Positions 11,804 to 23,845 are shown, counted from the stretch's first letter. The stretch is DNA of 64,000 bases from Gyrodactylus bullatarudis (GCA_012064415.1 SSNU01000124.1:1-64000); one strand, 5' to 3'. Made by a program: numbers and translations. Notes: generated by a model not told the origin, from the letters alone.

Positions 11804-12368
11804 CTTACAAATTTTCATTAACCTGTGATTTATTGCTGGTGCTCAGAAGCATTTAAAAAAGTGTTGGTTTTTTTGAAATTAAAGATAAAATCCCAATTCT
11901 CAATCTCACAAACACAGCATGATTCATTCATACACAACATGTCTGGTCTAGAATGCGTAGACATTAGGATAGACCCTACCCCACCCCTAGAAATGGGGTT
12001 TAAAACCAATCCATTAGGTTATAGGAGAGGTAAGGAAAAACACACACACACATTTAGATATCCCACGTAATACTCGTGCGTCAGTATGCCTATTATGTAA
12101 AGCTGCATGCTTTTTCTCAAACTCGTACTTTAATATACGGAACTTATCATGCCTTTCACCAACGAAAATAACTTGCAATTCTCCATGAGATGGAGCTATC
12201 TGGAGATGGTACTGGATATAAAGCCAAGAAGCACAATTTATCCATATCAACTATTCAAAAATGGCGCAAGAACAAAACGAAGATTGCTGCAAACATTGGT
12301 TTTGAGCCTAACGAACGTAATGCTTCTGAGCACCAGCAATAAATCACAGGTTAATGAAAATTTGTAAG
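11804..12368. mobile_element. Foldback element with perfect 50-bp arms
   Basis: The 50 bp at 11804-11853 (from CTTACAAATTTTCATTAACC) are the exact reverse complement of 12319-12368. No further arm similarity is visible inward. It starts 12 bp after the end of the MULE derivative. The perfect arms imply recent origin or gene conversion. The right arm overlaps the end of the helix-turn-helix reading frame at 12172-12342, so the left arm may be an inverted copy of a coding end. Confidence 0.7.
12172..12342 (+). pseudogene. Pogo/CENP-B-like helix-turn-helix fragment
   Basis: The frame after the TAA at 12169 reads LAILHEMELSGDGTGYKAKK followed by HNLSISTIQKWRKNKTKI and ends EHQQ-stop at 12342. 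The pattern of a short basic helix, K(A)KKHNxSxSTIQxW, and a basic tail resembles the N-terminal DNA-binding domain of pogo/Tigger transposases. An upstream frame segment separated by one stop may extend it. No catalytic domain follows. The assignment rests on a short motif. Confidence 0.45.
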
Positions 12369-13778
12369 ATTGATAAGTTATTTCTCAGCTTTCTAATAGT
12401 ATAATTTTTAACTCAAGATTCTATCAAATAAAAAATTTTCTTATTCTGTATTTTTCATTGATAAATATTGATGAGATTACAGAGGAAGATGAGATCAGTT
12501 CGTTTTTATGAATTTTTAATAAATAATTCTCACTTCTTATTTATTTTAATAGCTTAGATTGAATCAACGTGATATTCTCCCAAGAGCTTTCCTCGATTCT
12601 CATTGCTCAATGCGATCGACCAATAATATTCAACCCAAATTAGCCCTATATATACGAGGATCTCTCCCCTTTTTAATTTACCTCTTCTCACTTTACAGGA
12701 CTTTTACCTGTTTTATTTTTGATGAAACTGACTATGGGTTCCAAAAATGTATTTATTATTATGGTTGTGTAGTAGGGTGAAAAAAATTTTATCTTCCTCT
12801 AACAATGTTTCATGCCTGAATCAAAAATAAATTTAAAAAACCAAAAAACCCTTTCTCGTAGTGAAAAGTTATCATTTTCAATCGAGATTTCGTATATCAG
12901 AACAAACTTGAAACGCATGTTTTTTTAGGAAAAAGTGCTTAGTTTTCGATTATTTTCAAATGTTCTACTCTTTTGTGTAGTCTTTCAAAACACACAATAA
13001 AACTATCATATGACTCAGTTGATTTTTAAATTTTTTTTCTACCTAAATTCCTAAACTTTTATTCGATTACTCATCAATTATCTAACTCGAGAGAAAGTTT
13101 CACAAAATTCATTAATATCACTCTACTTCGCAGAATTTACAAATCTGGTGTGAGTTTTAATTAATGATCATTCCCAATTAACCTGACGTATATGAAAATT
13201 TCATGATATATACCAAATGTGCTGTTTATGATTCATCTTCTCTGCTCTGATGACTGAACTTAATCAGCCTTTGGTTACTAACTAGAATTTTAATTTCATT
13301 TAAATCTTTTTAACATAATATCGTTTTACTCTTGTTGTAATGATCTGGAAATTGAAAAAATACACTATTTAGTGAACTTATGTTGAAATTTTTTAATGTC
13401 AAATTTGAAGAATTTAAAAAAATATCATATTTATAATAAGACTAAAACTTTTGATCTAAATTGAGTTTTCGAATATTGTTAAACAACTCTGATTAACATC
13501 AAAAATCCTTATAGAACATTTCTTCATCACAAATTTCGAACATTTCTTCGTCATGGCAGTTCATGAACAGGGGGCTAAATCTATCTAGCCTTTGAAACAA
13601 AAATGAAACAACCAAAATATTCTCGCTAGAATTTGCTTCCTTTTAACATATAAGAGGTATATTTTATCTCATTAGAAAGGACATGACTAGAATTTATTTG
13701 AATTTAAATGTAATTTATTTGTCGAATATTGTTTTCAAATAATGTATATCTTATTGTGAATCTGGAAACTAATGTTAG
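12369..13778. other. Stretch without recognisable genes
   Basis: About 1.4 kb. The 73-codon frame at 12559-12780 has no recognisable motif. A short direct repeat (GAACATTTCTTC) occurs near 13516 and 13540. Nothing else stands out. Confidence 0.45.
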
Positions 13779-14168
13779 ACTCGCTTTATTTGTGATAAAA
13801 GTGTACTTCAAAGTTGGTTTGAAGCAAAAATGAAAAATAAAATTTCCCAAGCTTCGGTTGTATATTTTAATACTTTATCAAGAGCTAAAAATTTCGAGGA
13901 TAAGAAAATCAGCCAAATTGCAGTTAAATCACTGACTCGCAATCGTTATCATGCAAATCCTGAGATGATTATATTATCAATGATTGTGAATAAGAGATCA
14001 TATGTTCGAAGTTATGCATTGGAAATTCTCTCAAGAATCAATCGCAATTATAGAGTCAATTATGAGCTCCCACATATAAATGTAGAAGCAGAACATTATT
14101 TCGAACTGATTGATTTTGATAAATCAAATTTTTCATTTCCTCCAGTTTTGAAAATAGAGTTCAAATGA
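13779..14168 (+). pseudogene. Fragment of an unnamed transposon-associated protein family
   Basis: The open frame runs from the codon after TAG (13776) to TGA at 14168; the first ATG is at 13830. It reads through SRAKNFEDKKISQIAVK, LTRNRYHANPEMIILSMI, YVRSYALEILSRI and ends LPHINVEAEHYFELIDF...FPPVL. I recall a similar order (R-N-x-Y-x-A-x-P-E-x-x-L-x-M, then A-x-x-x-I-L-x-x-R, then P-x-I-N-x-x-A-x-x-Y-x-x-L-I-D) from hypothetical proteins common in arthropod assemblies, but I cannot name a family or function. The family members are several hundred residues long, so this is one piece. Its stop codon falls in the repeat that begins at 14162. No upstream exon was identified. Confidence 0.5.
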
Positions 14169-14330
14169 AATGAAATGAGATTTATTGAACAATTCATATG
14201 TTCTGCTTTACAATTATTATTTTCATATTAAAAATAGTTGTTTATGTACAATTATAATAAGTAAAGGATAAGAAAAGTAAATAATGAAGATATATATGAA
14301 TACAATAATAATCTAAATAGTTTGGAAAAA
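14162..14330 (-). repeat. LINE/SINE 3'-end repeat, copy 1
   Basis: On the minus strand this ends ATATGAATTGTTCAATAAAT followed by (CATTT)n, i.e. an AATAAA-like signal and a simple tail. The same sequence occurs at 28738-28800 and 39713-39886. The 39 kb copy continues into AGGTGAGCTTTAGACTTAAG, also found at 15344-15363. It is probably the 3' end of a non-LTR element. Confidence 0.65.
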
Positions 14331-14377
14331 ATTCCTGCAAAACTGAATTTAATCTTTGAAATAATAAATATGTTACC

Positions 14378-15005
14378 GTGAATCGTGTGAAAGGAGGGAT
14401 TCGTACGAATCACTAGTGAATCGTGGAAAATTTAAATTCCTTCTCTAAATATTTTTTTTTATTTCCGTGGTGAAGAATAAAGCTGATTCAGAAATTAAGT
14501 ATAATTGTAATATAAAATAAATTATTTATTTGTGCATGATAAACTACTGTGGCATTTGGAGTTACACAATAAATTATTCTTGCGACACTTACAACGACTT
14601 GTTGAGCATTTTGTTTTACAGCTGCAGTGTAAAAATCCTTGTCCACAGAGTAGCTTTCATTAGGAACTTCTTCAATATCAATAAATTTCTCGGCCAAAGG
14701 AGATAACTGATTTGCTCAAAATAGACCTTCAATGATTCCGGATGTTATTCCGACCTGATATAGATTGTTATAATCAACTTTCAAGATCACTCCATATAAG
14801 TTATGATTATGCCACAGTAGTTTATCATGCACAAATAAATAATTTATTTTATATTACAATTATACTTAATTTCTTCACCACGAAAATAAAAAAATAAAAA
14901 TTATTTAGAGAAGGAATTTAAAATTTCCACGATTCACTAGAACCTTTCTCACGATTCACTAGTGATCCAGTGATTCGTACGAATCCCTGCTTTCACACGA
15001 TTCAC
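14378..15005. mobile_element. Palindromic MITE, family C
   Basis: The left arm from GTGAATCGTGTGAAAG (14378) is mirrored by the right arm ending CTTTCACACGATTCAC (15005). The arms are about 175-195 bp, reaching inward to GCACAAATAAATAATTTATT and the ATAAACTACTGTGGCAT block. Within the arms GATTCGTACGAATC is itself a perfect palindrome and GAATCGTG recurs. The central 260 bp contain a 69-codon minus-strand frame (14488-14697) without a known motif, which partly overlaps the left arm. Confidence 0.8.
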
Positions 15006-16904
15006 ATATATATAGTTATCAGTATCGATTCTTCAAGTATTTTTCAATCACAATAGAAATATAACTTAGGGAAATCAAGATACTTTATCTAATTTCTTCA
15101 GAATAATAGTCTTATTTTATCTTTCAGTCATTTTTTCAACCAATTGATCTCTATTCATACATATTTATAATTTCATATTTTTTTAACAATAGAACCAAGT
15201 CCTTGCAGGGACATTTTCTAGCTAATTTATACCTTAGAAATCATTATTTATTCTGTGAAATCTTTGTTGAAAATTCAAAGAGTAATTATGTGATCAGTGA
15301 TCACTATAGATTTCACTTCCTGCTGTGATAAATTTGATCCAACAGGTAAGCTTTAGACTTAAGAAGATTTCTTCTTTTTTTAACGAAATGGAGACATATT
15401 TTCTGATATGGGTTGATAGGCTTCAAGTGATCTAGATGATTCTAGAATTTGAATAAGTTAGTAAAGCGTCAGAATTTCATAAGACATAGTTGAAATTGTG
15501 ATTTAGTATACTTGTTTAACTCATTACTTCTAAATATATATATTTATATTCTTTCATTTGTGAAGGAAATTAGTTTTTTTTTGGTTCTAGTTAAGAGTTC
15601 GAGGGTATTCCATTCAACAGTCAAGCTGTTGAACAAGTTATTCAAATTTCTACAGCAGCATCACAAAAGGTCTGTCGAGTTGAAAACAGAAACATGTTTA
15701 TTAATTCTGTGATAAATATTCGAAAAAACTTTCCAATAACTATGAAAAAATGATTTTTGTAGTGAATTTTTATTGGAGATTATGCTATTTTAACACCTAT
15801 AAAAATATTTTTATTTAAAGCATGGGTTTACTTCTAAGTAGGCACGTTGTAACTTTGACCCTAAAATTCCAAAATTGCCACAGATCATTTTTAAACTGTA
15901 CAAATGAAATTTTCATGAACTACAGGCTATTCCAAGTATGGAAGTGAATTCGATTTTTAATTTTACTTGAAAAAATAGGGACCAAGTCTACTCAATAAGC
16001 TTTTCTCCAGCCAAATGCAGTATTAAATTTTGGAACAAATTAAAAAAAAATTGATTAACAATATTTTTCTATACTCACAGCAGTTGACTTTTTAATCTTC
16101 CAGGATTAACACATAAAAATTATTACTTACGAATGTACTTCTTGTCTATTTAATTTTAAAATTTAATTTGATATCAAGTCGAAAATATAAATATTATCAA
16201 AACTTATGTACTGCTTGATAACCTGAAACCTTCAAAAGCTCAGTGAATCTTTTTGACAATTTTGACTTCAAATTTATATCCCATAGTTTTTCGAACTCCA
16301 TATTCTCTTGCTTACAAACTCCTTTCCTTGTTTTCAAATTTGTATACTTGTTAGTTAGTTAGTTGGCTGAAATTTTTGTATTTATAATTGGTTGAATCAC
16401 TTTCATACTCAACGTGATCTTCTTGCATAGCCAGAAGAATAAAGGAATAGGTCCATTTCCTCTCTCCATGAATTAAACAATGATTCTGAATTGAAAGACA
16501 TGTGTTTATTCAAAAAAATCATATTTTCGAATAATATACTCTATAGCGTCTTTAAGATCCCATGTGTCTGATTTGTTACCATTCAAAAAACTAATTCGAC
16601 GACCACATGGGATACATGTATATCTTCAAATTTAGGAAAACATTATTATTTTTTTTAATTTTTGATAATTCATAAAGAAAAATATTTATACGAAAAAACT
16701 TGTCTTGAATTCTAGAAGACCCAATTTTGCATGCGAAAGTTACCTATGTCATCTTCTGGCTAGTTTCGGTCTAGCTTTAGAAAAATAAAGGGTGTAGAAT
16801 TTCTCAAGAAATAACGATCATAATGTTCATAAGGAAATTTAAAATTAAGATTTAAAAAAAAACATTCAGATTATTCTTTAGTTGGTTTCGACTCATACTA
16901 ACAA
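15006..16904. other. Long stretch without recognisable genes
   Basis: AT-rich sequence. A 25-bp piece at 15344-15368 matches the internal end of the LINE/SINE repeat at 39863. The 66-codon frame at 15512-15712 is not supported by any motif. Confidence 0.45.
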
Positions 16905-16948
16905 AGCATAGTCAGGTAGCATACGAACTACTTTATAGTCCATCGATG
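16905..16948 (-). repeat. Solo terminus of the 43-kb foldback family
   Basis: The sequence CATAGTCAGGTAGCATACGA followed by ACTACTTTATAGT closely resembles the right end of the element at 43018-43930 (CATAGTCAGGCAGCAAGCGA then ACAACGTTATAGT). No opposite arm was found nearby. Confidence 0.55.
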
Positions 16949-17017
16949 CAGAAAATTTCGTTTGAAAATTTTAAGATGAGTTAATTTTGCAATGATGATT
17001 TAAAAAGTAAGAATAAG

Positions 17018-17043
17018 TTAATAATAATAATAATAATAATATA
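17018..17043. repeat. (AAT)n microsatellite at LINE 3' end
   Basis: Eight or so AAT units directly downstream, in the minus sense, of the LINE reverse transcriptase. It probably represents the simple-sequence tail of that insertion. Confidence 0.6.
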
Positions 17044-17082
17044 TTTATATTAACAATACATATGTTATCTTTATAAGCATAA

Positions 17083-17817
17083 TTAATTTTTCAGATCATA
17101 AGATATTATAGTTCTCTTTTGAATTCGATTAAGTTTAGACTTTTTAGTGAACGATTTTAATTCTCTTCTAAGTCTTAAGCAGCTTTTAGATAATTTCAGG
17201 TCAGTTTGGAACGGGGCTGAAAGTCTGCGTATGAATCTTTTAAATGCAGTCTGAATTTTCTTTGACCATTTATCACATTCTGGATTCCATACTGCAGAGC
17301 AGTATTCAGTTATTGGTCGAGCATATACTTTGAAGAGAAGAACCTTCATGCTGTCAATTTTGATACATTTTTGGATATGAATAAGTCTCCTAATGAATTT
17401 ATTAATTACATCATTGTAGTGAGCAGTGAAGTCAAATTTCCAAGAATAGGTCACTTCAAGATCCTTGACTAACTCTTTTGGTAGAATTTCGTATTCGTTA
17501 ATGTAAATGTTTAAATCAAAAATAGCTATTTCATCTGGTATGATGTAGAATGACTTGTCGTGATTGGGCGTTAATCCAAATGTTTTTAATGTGTTAATTA
17601 TGGTGGATAGTTCTGAGTTGATAATACTAACATCAAAGGTGTTGTTGAAATGAAAGACTATCTTAAAGTCGTCAGCATATTTGAATATTTTGTATGTTGA
17701 GGAATTAATTTCAGCAAAGACTATATTAAAAAGTAATGGCCCAATTCTTGATCCTTGGATAATAAGTTGGAATTGATTATAGAATAACTTTGTAATAATC
17801 TGTCTTTGTAAAAAAAT
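17083..17817 (-). pseudogene. LINE reverse transcriptase, second family, C-terminal part
   Basis: The minus-strand frame is open for about 245 codons, from after the TAG at 17818-17820 down to 17083, although it has no ATG near its start. It holds QGSRIGPLLFNIVFAEI (RT motif 4), IFKYADDFKIVF (motif C, catalytic YADD), then LTPNHDKS, SVVWNP-like EYCSAVWNPECDKW, and FKRFIRR. This order is that of Jockey/I-like LINE RTs. The N-terminal RT motifs and the endonuclease are missing. It differs in sequence from the LINE at 7201. It is followed by an A/T-rich 3' region and an (AAT)n tail. The lack of in-frame stops suggests recent insertion or a retained fragment. Confidence 0.82.
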
Positions 17818-18060
17818 CTAGATTGAACCGTACAAGTAATTTCAAATGTTAGGAGTTAATGCAAGTTTGAATAAAGGAAGCTTTTTGCTTAGTTCAGTTA
17901 AGATATTTTTTGACTGATTTGATATACCAGTTAATTTATATTTTTCATTAATCTTTCGGGGTGATTTATGGATTTTAGTGAAGGTCTTAACTATAGTGCC
18001 ATATCCGCAAGCCCAGAGAGGGTTTAGTCCAGAGACTAGGATACAAGAATTATCAAGTAA
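17818..18060 (-). other. Possible upstream remnant of the LINE
   Basis: On the minus strand the sequence reads a short open stretch (FTKIHKSPRKINEKYKLTG and NILTELSKKLPLFKLAL) in a frame that stops just before the RT frame. It could be decayed coding sequence of the same element. Nothing in it identifies a domain. Confidence 0.3.
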
Positions 18061-19210
18061 TTATTTTTAAAATTTAGCATAAGAAAACTTAATTTTTTCA
18101 TATTAATATATGCTCACTCAAGCACAGTAATTTTTCTGATAAAAGTAATTCTATTAATTTCCAACAAATTTTACACTACACTTTTAGAGATTGCAGTGCT
18201 CAAGTTGACGGTCAGTTTAGTGAAAATAGATTTGGAGGATTTATTTACTATAAATTACACAAATTCGGCAATATTACGGTTCAAGAAATTAAAACATTAT
18301 ATTGATAATAAATAAATATGTATAAAATATGAGTTTTTTAAATTAAAATTAAGCTTACGATCTTAAATTGGTGCTGAAATAATAGAATATTGGTAGTTTT
18401 ATGAAATTTTATCACTATTCACTATAAGCTCAATTGGGAGGAAGATGATAATTTACTATTTTTGCATGAAAATCAATATTTTTCTCTAGATAGTGAGGAA
18501 AAAATTTATTCACCCAATTCCATAATATAATAAAACCATGAGTTGGGCAAATAAAAATATTCAAAAAAAAAAAATTCGATCAGTCCAAAATTAGGCTGAT
18601 TCTCGAATTTCGCAAATTCCCAACCTTTTCAACCTTCCCAAAAAATAAATTCCCATAAATTGAACAACCTAAATTTTTTGCAATTATCACGAATGATAAC
18701 TTTTTCTTAAAAATCGTGACATTATCTCAACTTCTATGACCAAATTTGAATCCAGTTCCGAAACACCAATTTAGAATTGTTTTAAATCCTCTAAATCAAA
18801 AAATTGAGCTCAAAGGTTGAACATTTAAAATTCGAAAACTGACCTAATTACAGGCCCGATTGAAATTTTTCATTAAAAAAAATACAGTCTTGACTTTTAT
18901 TAATTAGGTTTATAAAAATAATTTTTGATTCAAAGCTAGAAAATTATGACTCATAATTTACAAGGGAAAACTAATAATCATTATAATGATAGGGTGTATG
19001 TGAAGTGATCATTAAGTAGATTGTGGTAGAAATATTCGTTCCTTCTAACCTCTCCCAACAGACTTAAGACATTGTAAGTTTTGCATTGTGCTTATTCGAG
19101 ACTTGGACAAAATTTTTCAAGATTACTAAAATCGCCTATTGGTAAAATTGAACTTCAAGTAATATATTATCGCCACACAAAATTTCGCTCCAAAATATCT
19201 TTTTATGCTT
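18061..19210. other. Stretch without recognisable genes
   Basis: AT-rich sequence with an A-run near 18565. I see no coding or foldback signal. The frame at 19081-19326 crosses the end of the next element and is not a gene. Confidence 0.45.
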
Positions 19211-19220
19211 CTGTGATAAG

Positions 19221-19731
19221 TAGAGCCTCAAAAACGCATATCTTGGATATTTTAATCACAAGATATACTTTTTCTCATTCGACGAAAATCAGATTTCTTC
19301 TTAGTATAAGGGTTAAAAAGTTATAACTGCATATATCTGCATATGTCAAATGTAAATGCATGTACTAATTTATAGCCTATAAAAATTAACAACCAATAGA
19401 ATTTAACCTACAAACATAATAGGCCAATCAGAATCAAGTTAAAATTTCAATGAATAAAATTTATATTTTGCAATAGCGTGGGATTTCATAACTTCATTAC
19501 AGCATGACTATCCCTATTTCAAAATCTGTTAAAATAAAAAAGAAATAAACGGCAAAGGTTTCTCCTATATTCTAACCAATAAATTGATTTTTAAATAATA
19601 TTATTCTTTTTATTAATTAAATGTGCCTACCTGTTATTTACTCATAAGTAGTAAAATCTTTGAAAAATCTTAAATGCATATTTTATATGCGCATATGAGT
19701 CAATCAAAACTGCAAATTTTTTGAGGCTTTA
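19221..19731. mobile_element. Merlin-type MITE with 8-bp TSD
   Basis: The ends TAGAGCCTCAAAAA (19221) and TTTTTTGAGGCTTTA (to 19731) match the termini of the transposon at 1279-2491. The flanks are GTGATAAG (19213-19220) and GTGATAAT (19732-19739), an 8-bp duplication with one difference. At 511 bp with no transposase it is a non-autonomous relative; apart from the tips the interior is unrelated to the larger element. Confidence 0.7.
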
Positions 19732-19739
19732 GTGATAAT

Positions 19740-21560
19740 ATAAACGAATTGTGAAAATTGTCAGTCAAACAAGGTTTTTGTTTGATATTCCTGATTTTAA
19801 CTCGATTTTACATCGTTACTCTTAGATGCAAAAATGACTTGAATCTTAATAAAATTATTCTGATAAATTTTTCATGAATACAACTATTATAACCATATTG
19901 CAGAAGCATAAAAAGATATTCTGAAGATGGTGAAATACTTAGGAAGATTAATTCTATCATATAATAGACGATTTTAGATAATTTCGTCCAAGTCTTATAT
20001 ATTAATTAGAAGGGTTTTAGTACTACATTTGAATTATGATAATCATTCTCTCTTTGTTAAAGGTTAAAATAACTTACTTGATAGTACGCAAAGATCTGTT
20101 ATTAATATTTTTTAAAATAAATCTAGTATGAGATATCTGGTAAAATATTCTAGATTACGACGAAATTCGGTAAATTAATAGACCATCTGTAATTTTTTGA
20201 TTTTCTTGTGTGGTAAAGACTGAATTTTCTAATAAATGAACAATTCTGTTAAGCTCTATTTATTCATTCATTGATTTCCAAATTCAAATTTCGAAAAACT
20301 CTTCTTTTGGATAAAATTAAATCAAATATTATTATTGAAATATGATTGAAATTTTCATATTTCCAAGTCATTATTTTGAAAGCATTTGAAAAAACAACTC
20401 AGAAATTATTTGAATTAAACTTTTAGCAATTTCAATCATTTTACGATATTTCTATTAGATCAGTATTGATCTTGAACGCATAGCGGACGATTAGAAAACT
20501 ACCGAAACTTTTATGTAGTTGACAACTCTTCTTTTTTCGTTCAAGGGAATCTGTGAGAATCCGGATTCAATTTAAGTTCATATTTGGGATTAGTGCGATA
20601 ACTCATATGCTTTAGTTCTACGATGGACATAAAAAATTAAATAAATATGAATATAAATGTAAATATGAGTTTTATTAGTTCATCGAATATTACTCTAATT
20701 CTCTATCCCTGGATATTTAATGTTTTTAAATTAACTAAATAGTGAAATAATCTTTTCATTGTATATTTAATTATTTAATTGATAACTAATTAATAGTATT
20801 TTCAATTATAACTTATGCAATAACTTACTGTTCTTCTATTCTCTTCGTGCTAAATAAAAGAACAAAGAGATGATCAGAATCCAAAATGAAAATTTATTAT
20901 GGAAGGATACCATTCAGATATCTGCAACTGTAATGAGTTTAGATCCTCATTATTAAAGGATCACGTGTTAGAGGTAACATGATCATTGAAATCCGCCAAA
21001 TCATCAACTTTGGGTGCTCTGATTGAGGCTATCTATACTCACATCGTGTATATTTAAAAACTATTGTGCATTTAAAAAAATTTTCTAATTTTTGATCTAC
21101 ACTTAAAGTTTATTAATTTTTTATTATTAAATTACGTACAAATTGTCTTTCTCTTTACTTTAAATAAATCATTATTTTAATAGAGAAAAGTTATCACAAT
21201 TCAAGAAAAAAATATGTTTGTAATTTAATGTGAATCTTCGTTTAACTAGATAAAAATTTCAATCTATTACTTCCAAGCCTCTTTTCTGAAATAAAAATGA
21301 GCCAAAATAATACAAAATTTAAAGTGTTTTCTTTGGTTAAATTTCAAGATTTCATTCATATTCTTATATAATTTACTCTTTGGCATGATTTTTTCTAAGC
21401 GAGAAAATAGGAACTTGAATTCTTATTGATGACTGTATTGTATGTTTTTCCAGTGTAACTGATTTATATAGCTTACGTCATTCTTTCAATTCTGGAGTTT
21501 GAATGAACATTAGCTAATTTATAAAATTGAAAAAACGTATTTTGTAATACTTTGAATTAG
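19740..21560. other. Long stretch without recognisable genes
   Basis: AT-rich sequence. No motif, tandem array or clear inverted repeat noticed. Confidence 0.4.
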
Positions 21561-22575
21561 TTACAATGAAAATCTCCCTTTGTCTAATCTAGTTTCAGCG
21601 TCGAAATGGACCAATCAAAATGAATCAATCATGTATTCATATCTATATTCAAGTATGAAATAGGACAGAGAAGTATATTGCATTTTTTGACCTATTTTTT
21701 AACTTGTTGTGATAAAAACGAATCAGGCCTTTGTTACAATAAATTTTAAACAAAATGCAACTTCACTTTTTAACTCTATCAAGACGATAAGAGAACCAAT
21801 CTAGAAATAGACTCATAATGATATAAAACGATTCCAAATGAGATTTTAATGGGAATTCTATTCAATAAGGATTATTTTGATTAGGGACCCGCCTTGCATT
21901 GCCTTAGGCAATTACAAGTATCTTAAAACAATTAATTGATGGAAAAAGCATTGAATATACCAATTTCTTGCTTGAACAAGTAACCTTACAATTAATTGTA
22001 AGTACTCAAAGTATACTTAATTATATACTACTATGCTCTGATGATAAGTCTGGTTGAGAGTCTGTGATGAGATGTCAAGCTCTAATAAAAAATTCTTTCA
22101 CTGGGTTTCCTTAAGTAATCTCATCTAAGCTGTCAAACGAATTTTTTTGATTTATGCTAAATAACAATAAAAGACGGTGAATCTAAATTCTCAAAATTAA
22201 GTTTTATGCTTTTGAATGCTTCGTTGTAAACTGATTTTACATCAGTTGAAAAATTGTTTCAAAGTGCTTAAATTTTGCCTTTTTAAACCATCAAAATGCT
22301 CCCAAATATCACTTGCAGGCGCCAAATGAATAAAGATTATGGTAAGTCTAACGCAAGAGATTTATATAAATTAGTCATTAATTATTTGAGAAGAGTTCTG
22401 ACCAATCAATTTGAAGCATTTTATAAGTAATTACAACTCATTGGATTGCTAATACCTTGGCAACAGGATATCAAGACAAAAACTAAGCAAACTTACATCA
22501 GGATAGACATTTAGAAAAAAATTGAAAATTTTCATGGCTGAAACTAGATTAGACATTCATTTCATTGTAGCTGGT
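21561..22575. repeat. Inverted repeat, probable old MITE
   Basis: Around 21561-21600, ACAATGAAA then TGTCTAATCTAGTTTCAGC recurs inverted at about 22532-22572 (GCTGAAACTAGATTAGACA then TTTCATTGT). The arms are about 40 bp. The interior of nearly 1 kb encodes nothing I recognise. Confidence 0.45.
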
Positions 22576-22925
22576 TTAGATCATTACCAAATATTTTTCA
22601 GGAGACTCGAATATTTTCAAAGAAAATCTTTGAATAAATAACGTACTCTTCGTTCAACTCTCTTTAGTGATTTTTAATGATTGTTTAGCAAATTTTTAAA
22701 AAACTATTATCTATCATATTATAGAAGCAGAAAAGGAAGAATTTGGTGAGATGATGTTGAACTACTTGAAGATCAAATTTATCCTGTCGACAGATGATTC
22801 GCTTATAATCCAGCAAAACTTTTTACCTTATTCATTGACAAGTAGATGACTTCTTCTGAACATTTCCAGCACTAAAAGCTTAGTGAGAGGTGATTTTTGT
22901 TGACATATCTGAAATATTCTATTAT

Positions 22926-23845
22926 ATATGTTACAGTATATTCTTAAAATTAGTTTTTATATAAATATCCTGGTATAATCTTAAAACCAGTACAAAACTA
23001 GTATATCCTTAAAATAATTAAAATTTAAAGAATATCCTAATCTCGTACTGGGCTTGTCAAGTTTGTCTTTTTTCTTATTCAAAACATTCAAGATAATATC
23101 ACTATAGAATTGGTCACATTTATTTTTTACAATCCTCCGAAATCAAAGCAACGAATCAAATAAAAATTTGACAGGCTTCGTGAAAATCATTTTTTGTGTT
23201 TTATCACTTTATCGTCTAGTCATGTCAAAGTCAGAAGAAGCAAGAGTAAGAAAAGCTTTCGAAAAATATTTGGAGGATTGGGATTTTCAACCAGCTTTTC
23301 TCTCTGTTCTGAAAACCATTTGAATTTATAATTTTTCTGCAATATCATCAAGATTCAAAGTCTTATAATGAATTATTTTGAAAATAAGGTATTAAAATGA
23401 TACTTTATTATAGCATGGTATTTTTCATTCATATCAATGATCTAAATCTACAATTTCTTGAGGTCTAGAGCTGATTTTCATCGTTTAACAGTTTGCTGAG
23501 CTCAAAAATACCCCTGTCAAAGTAATTCGGGTAATTGTAAAAAGAAAGATCTTTCATTTAATTCTAAGTGCCACCATTTCCTGTCTTGCGAAAAAAATAA
23601 ATAAAAATTATGAATTGGATATTTTGATCCAACTATCATTACTTTCTTATGTGATAGTGATTAGATCTCCATTAATATCATCTTGAAAGTTTTGAATAAG
23701 AAAAAAGACAAACTTGACAAGCCAGTACGAGATTAGGATATTCATTAAATTTTGATTATTTTAAGGATATACTAGTTCTAAGATTATACTAGGATATTTG
23801 TATAAAAACTATTTTTAAGAATATACTGTAACATATATAAAGCTA
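22926..23845. mobile_element. Foldback element, family D
   Basis: The left arm from TATATATGTTACAGTATATT (about 22926) to ACATTCAAGAT near 23090 is mirrored at about 23684-23845, including CTCGTACTGGCTTGTCAAG-type blocks and AAAGACAAACTTGACAAG. The arms are about 150 bp at roughly 90% identity. A central plus-strand frame of 33 codons (23222-23323, MSKSEEARVRKAFEKYLEDW...) is charged and helical but unidentified. The right end abuts MITE family B copy c directly. Confidence 0.72.
23222..23323 (+). CDS. Short hypothetical frame inside foldback D
   Basis: A 33-codon ATG-to-TGA frame lies in the loop between the arms. It begins MSKSEEARVRKAFEKY and ends LSVLKTI, with alternating charged and hydrophobic residues that suit an amphipathic helix. 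It could be the start of a decayed transposase or chance. No family is recognised. Confidence 0.2.
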   Translation: MSKSEEARVRKAFEKYLEDWDFQPAFLSVLKTI

